A DNA stretch of 43,812 nt, taken from NCBI RefSeq assembly GCF_001956915.1, contig NZ_MLJO01000014.1:1-43812 (forward strand), read 5' to 3'. The notes beneath the pieces were generated by a model. That model saw only the letters and a program-made list of their open reading frames with translations. It had not been told where the DNA came from and ran no database searches. This DNA comes from Intrasporangium flavum (GTDB taxonomy: Bacteria; Actinomycetota; Actinomycetes; Actinomycetales; Dermatophilaceae). Made by a program: the position numbers and the translations under genes. Shown here piece after piece: positions 39,097 through 43,812 of the stretch (positions are counted from its first letter, which is position 1; every line of letters starts with the position of its first letter).

Positions 39097-40721
39097 CGTC
39101 GGGCCTCCCTCTCGGTGTCGGTGGCGTCGTCGGCCCGCCGGGGACGGTCGGGGCGCGAGAGGACGACGTGCTGGTCGGCGCGGCGCACCAGCTCGTCGCG
39201 GTGGGTGACGGCGACGACGACGCGGCGCTCGGCCAGCTCGGCGACGAGGTCGGCGACCGACTCGGCCCCGTCGGCGTCGAGGTGCGCGGTGGGCTCGTCG
39301 AGCAGCAGGACCGTCTCGGGGGCGAGCCAGGCGCGGGCCAGCGCAAGCCGCTGCCGCTGGCCGGCCGACAGTCCGAAGCCGTCGTCGCCGAGGCTCGCCG
39401 ACAGCCCGCCCGGAAGACCGGCCACCACGCCGTCGACGCCCACGGCGCGCAGGGCCTCCCACAGCCGGTCGTCGCTGGCGGGGTGCCCGATGGTCAGGGC
39501 GTCGCGGACCGAGCCGGTCGGCAGGAACGGCCGCTGCGTGACGTAGTGCGACGCGGGGGCCGACACGGCACCGGAGGTCGGGGTGCGCAGCCCGGCGAGG
39601 AGGTCGAGCAGCGTCGACTTGCCGACGCCGGAGGGGCCGGTGACGGCGGTCAGCCCGGGGCCGGCCACGAGGTCGAGCCCGTCGAGGACCGGGGTGTGGC
39701 CGGCGTCGTAGGTGTAGCCGAGCCCCGCCGCGCGCACCTCGTCGATGCGTCGGCCGGCGTCGGCGCGCTTCACGGGAGTGCTTGTGGCGGTGGAGAGCTC
39801 GCCGAGGATGCTGTCGAGCGCGACGGCGCCGTCGGCGGCGGAGTGGTACTCGGCCCCGACGCGTCGGACCGGCCAGTACGCCTCGGGCGCAAGGAGGATC
39901 GCGACGAGCGCCGGGCCCAGGTCCATCGAGCCGTGCGACAGGCGCAGCCCGACGGTGACGGCCACGATCGCCACCGAGAGCGTCGCGAGCAGCTCGAGGG
40001 CCGCGGAGGACAGGAAGGCGATGCGCAGGGTCTGCATCGTCGCGCGGCGGTGCCGGTCGCTGACCTCGCGGACCGTCTCGACCTGGCGACGCGCGCGTCC
40101 GTAGGAGACGAGCGTCGGCAGTCCGCGGACGACGTCGAGGAAATGCCCGGCAAGGGCATCGAGGGCGGCCCAGCGACGCTGCGTCGAGTCGGCGGTGGCG
40201 TGCCCGATGAGCGCCGCGAAGAGGGGGAGCAGCGGGAGCGTCAGGACGACGACGAGCGCGCTCGGCCAGTCGACGACCGCGAGCGTCACGAGCGCGACGG
40301 CGGGCACGAACGCCGCGGTCACCAGCGTCGGGAGGAAGCGGGAGGCGTACGGCTCGACGGCGCTCGTTCCCGCGGTCGCGAGCGCCACCGCGCGGCCGGG
40401 CTCGGGGGTGGCGTCGGCGTCGACCCGCCCCCAGTGCCGCAGCAGGGCCGAGCGCAGCGCCGACGACACGGCGACGCCGGCCCATGCCGACACCGACTCG
40501 TTGCCCGCGGCGAGCCCGGCGCGCACGACGAACAGCGCGCCGAGCCAGGTGAGCGGGCCGACGAGCGAGGACCCGTCGACGACGGCGACGACGACGGCCG
40601 ACAGGGCGAAGGCCGTGGCGATCGTCGCCGCGCCGCTCGCGACGCCCGTGGCGCCGAGGGCGAGCACCGGCCTCCGGGCGGCGGGAACCGCCCGGAGCAG
40701 CCTGGGGTCGAAGGGCCTCAC
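39093..40721 (-). CDS. cydD: Cytochrome bd biogenesis ABC exporter subunit CydD
   Basis: A 542-residue ABC exporter subunit. Its transmembrane domain spans about residues 15-300 (GLAAGNESVSAWAGVAVSSA is the helix 2-3 region). The ATPase domain has Walker A GPSGVGKST, signature LSAGQRQRLALARA, Walker B VLLLDEPTAHLD and the switch VTHRDE. It pairs with CydC, whose GTG overlaps this TGA, so the two are translated in a coupled way. The GTG start at 40721 is 13 bp from the cydB stop with AGAGGACCCGC upstream. The order cydA-cydB-cydD-cydC matches Mycobacterium and Bacillus. Confidence 0.95.
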   Translation of the reverse strand: MRPFDPRLLRAVPAARRPVLALGATGVASGAATIATAFALSAVVVAVVDGSSLVGPLTWLGALFVVRAGLAAGNESVSAWAGVAVSSALRSALLRHWGRVDADATPEPGRAVALATAGTSAVEPYASRFLPTLVTAAFVPAVALVTLAVVDWPSALVVVLTLPLLPLFAALIGHATADSTQRRWAALDALAGHFLDVVRGLPTLVSYGRARRQVETVREVSDRHRRATMQTLRIAFLSSAALELLATLSVAIVAVTVGLRLSHGSMDLGPALVAILLAPEAYWPVRRVGAEYHSAADGAVALDSILGELSTATSTPVKRADAGRRIDEVRAAGLGYTYDAGHTPVLDGLDLVAGPGLTAVTGPSGVGKSTLLDLLAGLRTPTSGAVSAPASHYVTQRPFLPTGSVRDALTIGHPASDDRLWEALRAVGVDGVVAGLPGGLSASLGDDGFGLSAGQRQRLALARAWLAPETVLLLDEPTAHLDADGAESVADLVAELAERRVVVAVTHRDELVRRADQHVVLSRPDRPRRADDATDTEREARR

Positions 40722-40734
40722 GTCGCGGGTCCTC

Positions 40735-41784
40735 TCAGCTACCGGTGCCGACGAGCTGGGCGTCGTCGGGAATGTGCTTGACGGTCAGGCGCTTCCGGAA
40801 CACCCAGTAGGTCCAGCCCTGGTAGAGCAGGACGATCGGGGTGAAGACGAGCGCGACGATCGTCATGACCTTGAGCGTGTACTCGGTGCTCGACGCGTTG
40901 TCGATCGTGAGGTTGTACGTCGGGTTCGTCGTCGACGGCATGACGTTCGGGAAGAGCACGAGGAAGTACGTCGCGACCGACATCGCGATCGTCGTCGCCG
41001 TGCCGATGAACGCCCAGCCCTCGCGTCCGGCGCGGTTGGCCGCCAGGGCCCCGAGCAGGGCCACCGCCGCGACGACCGTGGTGACCCACGAGGCGAGCTT
41101 GCCGTCGGTGAGGCCGAGCCACAGCAGCAGCACGACGGCGAGCACCGCGGCCACGGCGCCGACGCGCTGGGCGATGAGGCGCGCCTCGAGGCGGATCTGC
41201 CCGTCGGTCTTGAGGGCGACGAAGATCGCGCCGTGCGTGACGAACAGGGCCACGAAGACGAGGCCGCCGAGCAGGCTCATCGGGTTCAGGAGGGTGAGGA
41301 CGTTGCCGGTGAACTCCTTCTCGGCGTCGATCGGCACGCCGCGCACGATGTTGGTCAGGGCGACGCCCCAGAGCAGCGCGGGCACGAGCGAGCCCCAGAA
41401 GATCGCCTGGTCCCACCGCGCCTTCCACCGCGCGTCCTCACGCTTGTGGCGGTACTCGAAGCCGAGGTTGCGCACGATGAGGGCGACGAGGATGACGAGC
41501 AGCGGCAGGTAGAAGCCGCTGAACAGCGTGGCGTACCAGTGCGGGAAAGCCGCGAAGGTCGCGCCGCCGGCGGTGAGCACCCACACCTCGTTGCCGTCCC
41601 AGACGGGGCCGATGGTGTTGAGCAGCACGCGGCGACGCTTCTGCGCGTCGGCGGCGTCGGTGGCGTACCGCTTGCCCCCGAGGACGGGTAGGAGCATGCC
41701 GACGCCGAAGTCGAAGCCCTCGAGCACGAGGTAGCCGGTCCAGAGGACGCCGAGGAGGACGAACCAGAAGGTTGCGAGGTCCAT
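40735..41784 (-). CDS. cydB: Cytochrome bd ubiquinol/menaquinol oxidase subunit II
   Basis: A 349-residue integral membrane protein with about nine helices. Family marks are LVLEGFDFGVGMLLP near the N-terminus, GPVWDGNEVWVLTAGGATFAAFP, FWGSLVPALLWGVALTNIV and PNVMPSTTNPTYNLTIDNAS. Together with CydA it forms the high-affinity quinol oxidase that reduces O2 to water without pumping protons, used at low oxygen or when the bc1-aa3 branch is blocked. The ATG at 41784 lies 13 bp after the cydA stop, preceded by AAAGGCG. Confidence 0.97.
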   Translation of the reverse strand: MDLATFWFVLLGVLWTGYLVLEGFDFGVGMLLPVLGGKRYATDAADAQKRRRVLLNTIGPVWDGNEVWVLTAGGATFAAFPHWYATLFSGFYLPLLVILVALIVRNLGFEYRHKREDARWKARWDQAIFWGSLVPALLWGVALTNIVRGVPIDAEKEFTGNVLTLLNPMSLLGGLVFVALFVTHGAIFVALKTDGQIRLEARLIAQRVGAVAAVLAVVLLLWLGLTDGKLASWVTTVVAAVALLGALAANRAGREGWAFIGTATTIAMSVATYFLVLFPNVMPSTTNPTYNLTIDNASSTEYTLKVMTIVALVFTPIVLLYQGWTYWVFRKRLTVKHIPDDAQLVGTGS

Positions 41785-41797
41785 GGTCACGCGCCTT

Positions 41798-43306
41798 TCA
41801 GTAGGCGAAGACGAGGGGTGCGTCCTCGTCCCGCTCGCTCGGGTCCTGGGGCTTCTCGAAGGGCTCGGCCCCCTTGCGGACGTAGTGGAGGAAGAGCTTG
41901 ATCTCGACGACGGCCAGGGCCCCGTAGAGGAGGGTGAAGACGACCATCGAGGTGACGACCTCGCCGACCGAGACGCTCGGCGACACACCGTTGGCCGTCG
42001 TCATGAGGCCGAAGACGAGCCAGGGCTGGCGGCCGACCTCGGTGAAGATCCAGCCGAAGCTGTTGGCGAAGACCGGCAGGAGCGGCGCGGCCACGGCGAG
42101 CCAGACGAGCCAGCGTTGCGTGGGCGTGCGGTCGCGGCGCGTCACCCACAGCACGATCAGGGCGATCAGCGCTGTGGCCATCCCGAGGCCGATCATGAGG
42201 CGGAAGGTCCAGTACGTCGTCGGGATGTTCGGCGCGTAGCCGGTGGCGGACGCGACGAGCGGGTTGCCGCTGGCGCCGTAGGTCTGCGCGTACTCGGCCT
42301 TGAGGTCGTTGATGCCCTTGACCGCGCCGTCGAACGAGCCGGTGGCCAGGAAGCTGAGCAGGCCGGGGATCTCGATGATGGCGTTGGCGTGCGAGCCGTC
42401 GAGCGAGCCGACCGACAGCACCGAGAAGGGCGCGCCTTCGCCGGCCGGGACCGACTCGTAGAGCGCCTCCGCGGCGGCCATCTTCATCGGCTGCACCTCG
42501 GTCATGATCTTGCCCTGCACGTCGCCGCTCACGGCCACGCCGATCGAGGCCACGAGGCAGAACACTGCAGCCATCCGGGCCGCGCGCCGGTACATCGGTG
42601 CGTCCGAGCTGCCCACAGCCGCAACGGCGCCCGACGCGTCGGGCGCGTCACCAGCGCTCGCGACGGCGGCACTTCGGGCCTCGCGGCGCATGAGCCACAG
42701 CGCGACGCCCATGACGACGCCGGCGCCGGTCATGTAGGCGGCGAGGACCACGTGGGGGAAGGTCACGAGCTGGACCTTGTTCGTCAGCACGGCGAAGAAG
42801 TCGGTCAGCTCGGCGCGCCCCGTCACGGGGTTGAAGCGGTAGCCGACCGGGTGCTGCATGAAGGAGTTGGCGGCGAGGATGAAGTACGCCGACAGCACGG
42901 TGCCGATGTGCACGAGCCACATCGTCGCGGCGTGCAGCTTCTCGGGGATGCGGCCCCAGCCGAAGATCCACAGGCCGAGGAAGGTCGACTCGAGGAAGAA
43001 CGCGAGCAGGGCCTCGATGGCGAGCGGCGCGCCGAAGATGTCGCCGACGAAGCGCGAGTAGTCGCTCCAGTTCATCCCGAACTGGAACTCCTGCACGATG
43101 CCCGTGACGAGCCCGAGCGCGAAGTTGATGAGGAAGAGCTTGCCGAAGAACTTCGCGAGCCGCAGCCACTGCTCGTTGCGGGTGCGCACCCAGAGCGTGT
43201 GGAAGACGGCGACGATGAGGGACATGCCGATGGTGACCGGCACGAAGAGGAAGTGGTAGACGGTGGTGATGGCGAACTGCCACCTGGCCAGGTCTGTGGC
43301 ATCCAT
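41798..43306 (-). CDS. cydA: Cytochrome bd oxidase subunit I
   Basis: A 502-residue haem-bearing subunit. Expected haem ligands His18 (TVYHFLFVP) and His185 (TFPHVVLAAYM) are present at almost the E. coli positions, and WLVFGLMTTANGVSP contains the candidate Met ligand of b558. Conserved Glu99 and Glu107 line the proton path, and the quinol-binding loop follows (TEVQPMKMAAAEALYESVPA). It has the short Q-loop form typical of actinobacteria and Bacillus. Residues 207-236 between helices form an unusual Ala/Ser/Asp/Gly segment (ASAGDAPDASGAVAAVGSSD) containing a GACGCGTC palindrome at 42633. The ATG at 43306 has GGGAG 6 nt upstream. It is divergent from a GntR gene across 134 bp with several palindromes. 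Confidence 0.97.
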   Translation of the reverse strand: MDATDLARWQFAITTVYHFLFVPVTIGMSLIVAVFHTLWVRTRNEQWLRLAKFFGKLFLINFALGLVTGIVQEFQFGMNWSDYSRFVGDIFGAPLAIEALLAFFLESTFLGLWIFGWGRIPEKLHAATMWLVHIGTVLSAYFILAANSFMQHPVGYRFNPVTGRAELTDFFAVLTNKVQLVTFPHVVLAAYMTGAGVVMGVALWLMRREARSAAVASAGDAPDASGAVAAVGSSDAPMYRRAARMAAVFCLVASIGVAVSGDVQGKIMTEVQPMKMAAAEALYESVPAGEGAPFSVLSVGSLDGSHANAIIEIPGLLSFLATGSFDGAVKGINDLKAEYAQTYGASGNPLVASATGYAPNIPTTYWTFRLMIGLGMATALIALIVLWVTRRDRTPTQRWLVWLAVAAPLLPVFANSFGWIFTEVGRQPWLVFGLMTTANGVSPSVSVGEVVTSMVVFTLLYGALAVVEIKLFLHYVRKGAEPFEKPQDPSERDEDAPLVFAY

Positions 43307-43331
43307 GGAGGCTCCCGACGCGGACTGGCGA

Positions 43332-43346
43332 ACTACATGACGTAGT
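43332..43346. promoter_or_regulatory. BlaI-like operator at the cydA promoter
   Basis: ACTAC-ATGAC-GTAGT is a perfect inverted repeat. Extended, it reads (A)ACTACA-TGA-CGTAGT(A), six of seven bases per half matching the recalled BlaI/MecI half-site TACTACA/TGTAGTA, with a spacer of three instead of two. It lies 26-40 bp before the cydA ATG, in the leader or over the -10 region. Confidence 0.55.
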
Positions 43347-43361
43347 AGATGCTACGACCTC

Positions 43362-43375
43362 GTGTAGTACTACAC
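43362..43375. promoter_or_regulatory. 14-bp palindrome GTGTAGTACTACAC
   Basis: A perfect palindrome 56 bp from cydA and 65 bp from the GntR start. It contains TGTAGTA and TACTACA overlapping at the centre. The GT-TA-AC layout also fits GntR operators, so the adjacent YtrA-like protein and BlaI are both candidates. An additional GTAG/CTAC pair lies between the two sites (43342-43355). Confidence 0.6.
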
Positions 43376-43440
43376 CGCGTCAGGGGTGATTCCGGCGTGT
43401 GAAGCGGGTCACCCGCCGCAGCTGGGGGAGGATGTCGGCC

Positions 43441-43812
43441 GTGGACGAGCGAACGGTGACGGTCGAGGGCCGCGGCGGCGGCGGGATCCTGCGCGTCGAC
43501 CACGAGGGCGCGGTCGCGCCGTACGAGCAGGTGCGCTCCGGCCTCGCCGACCTCATCGCCGCCGGGCGGCTGCTGCCCGGCGACCGGCTGCCCACGGTGC
43601 GTGGCCTCGCCACCGACCTGGGTGTCGCCGCGAACACCGTGGCTCGCGCGGTGAAGGAGCTCGAGGCCGCCGGCCTCGTCGTCACCGGCCGCCGGGCCGG
43701 CACGACCGTGGCGTCCGGGGCCCACGCGAGCGAGGCCGCCCTCGCGGCGCTCGCGGCGCGCTTCGTCGCGGACGTGCGCGACGCCGGGATCGGTGAGGCC
43801 GAGGCGCTCGAC
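43441..43812 (+). CDS. GntR-family regulator, YtrA-like (cut by window end)
   Basis: The first 124 codons of a GntR regulator, with no stop before the window ends. A short N-terminal strand leads into PYEQVRSGLADLIAAGRLLPGDRLPTVRGLATDLGVAANT and VARAVKELEAAGLVVTGRRAGT, a complete GntR winged helix. The following residues (EAALAALAARFVADVRDAGIGEAEAL) form the helical dimerisation segment seen in the short YtrA subfamily, so probably little is missing. GTG 43441 is 9 nt after GGGAGG (the ATG at 43432 abuts it). A GCGGGT/ACCCGC inverted repeat (43404-43416) lies upstream. It is divergent from cydA and may bind the 43362-43375 palindrome. YtrA-type genes are often followed by ABC-transporter genes, which would lie outside the window. 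Confidence 0.9.
   Translation, partial: MDERTVTVEGRGGGGILRVDHEGAVAPYEQVRSGLADLIAAGRLLPGDRLPTVRGLATDLGVAANTVARAVKELEAAGLVVTGRRAGTTVASGAHASEAALAALAARFVADVRDAGIGEAEALD

Larger units (their letters stand above)
4396..42640. repeat. Dispersed palindrome GACGCGTC, 32 copies
   Basis: By eye, exact copies start at 4396, 5657, 6255, 6622, 14717, 15336, 16611, 18712, 18733, 21336, 21671, 21696, 22872, 24831, 25158, 25417, 26014, 26086, 26119, 27042, 27531, 29026, 29041, 29059, 29077, 29110, 30451, 31785, 34018, 37733, 39858 and 42633. Base composition at 73% GC predicts about two. Most are flanked as CGACGCGTCGG. They fall in coding and non-coding DNA on genes of both orientations; in coding DNA they most often write Asp-Ala-Ser. 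A few may have been missed. Confidence 0.85.

Noticed and set aside
37327..40485. A single 1052-residue open frame on the minus strand
   Set aside because: Only its last 589 residues are CydC. The first part is an arginine/proline-rich shadow of cydD in another frame, and a GTG with a Shine-Dalgarno sequence marks the true cydC start at 39096.

Overview
This is a very GC-rich window (about 73% by eye) with dense, almost entirely housekeeping and accessory-metabolic genes. Twin-arginine and lipoprotein signals, GTG starts, an ECF42-type sigma factor, CsoR, a cydABDC operon and a wax-ester-synthase-like acyltransferase point to a high-GC Gram-positive actinobacterium. The gene content fits a Micrococcales member (Intrasporangiaceae-like), but that placement is inference. 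I see no rRNA, tRNA, CRISPR array, insertion sequence or phage gene.

Layout. 1-10 kb: a YdbC/PdxI-like aldo-keto reductase, a Tat-exported phospholipase C, a PepSY-like secreted protein, a repeat-bearing M15 peptidase, a divergent MarR/EamA pair, a pyridine nucleotide-disulfide oxidoreductase and a HAD phosphatase. 10-16.5 kb: a DGPF (YCII) protein with an ECF42 sigma factor, an unusual uracil-DNA-glycosylase-fold protein overlapping an amidohydrolase, a DUF5666 lipoprotein, and a TerC exporter behind a probable yybP-ykoY (Mn2+) riboswitch. 16.5-24 kb: an F420/NADP-type oxidoreductase, a two-component system, DedA, a cysteine hydrolase, AraC, DUF2000, a SpoU methylase and a glyoxalase-like protein. 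24-27 kb: a csoR-copZ-copA copper operon. 27-36 kb: YjbR/MmcQ, purB, two VOC proteins, a low-molecular-weight tyrosine phosphatase, an NTF2-like protein, an MFS transporter, a WS/DGAT acyltransferase and galE. 36-43.8 kb: cydABDC followed at 12 bp by blaI and a BlaR1-like M56 peptidase, with a divergent YtrA-type GntR regulator running off the end.

Three things stand out. (1) The palindrome GACGCGTC occurs 32 times by my hand count, against about 2 expected from base composition. It is concentrated in variable linkers and tails, where it writes Asp-Ala-Ser, and looks like a HIP1-style genome-wide motif. (2) The cydA promoter region carries ACTACA/GTAGT-type operators resembling BlaI sites, and the blaI-M56 pair is at the end of the same operon, suggesting that this sensor pair controls cytochrome bd rather than a beta-lactamase. 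(3) At least ten genes have a TANNNT -10 box exactly 6-7 nt before the start codon, meaning leaderless mRNAs. At the MarR/EamA locus a perfect 20-bp operator is centred on the leaderless start codon.

Other regulatory logic is readable as well: an ECF42-type promoter before the DGPF gene, a CsoR box before csoR, OmpR-type direct repeats before the response regulator, and strong bidirectional hairpin terminators between convergent genes. No gap between genes exceeds 300 bp; the longest are 16364-16585, 3929-4134, 33190-33385 and 10592-10770, and their contents are described in the entries.
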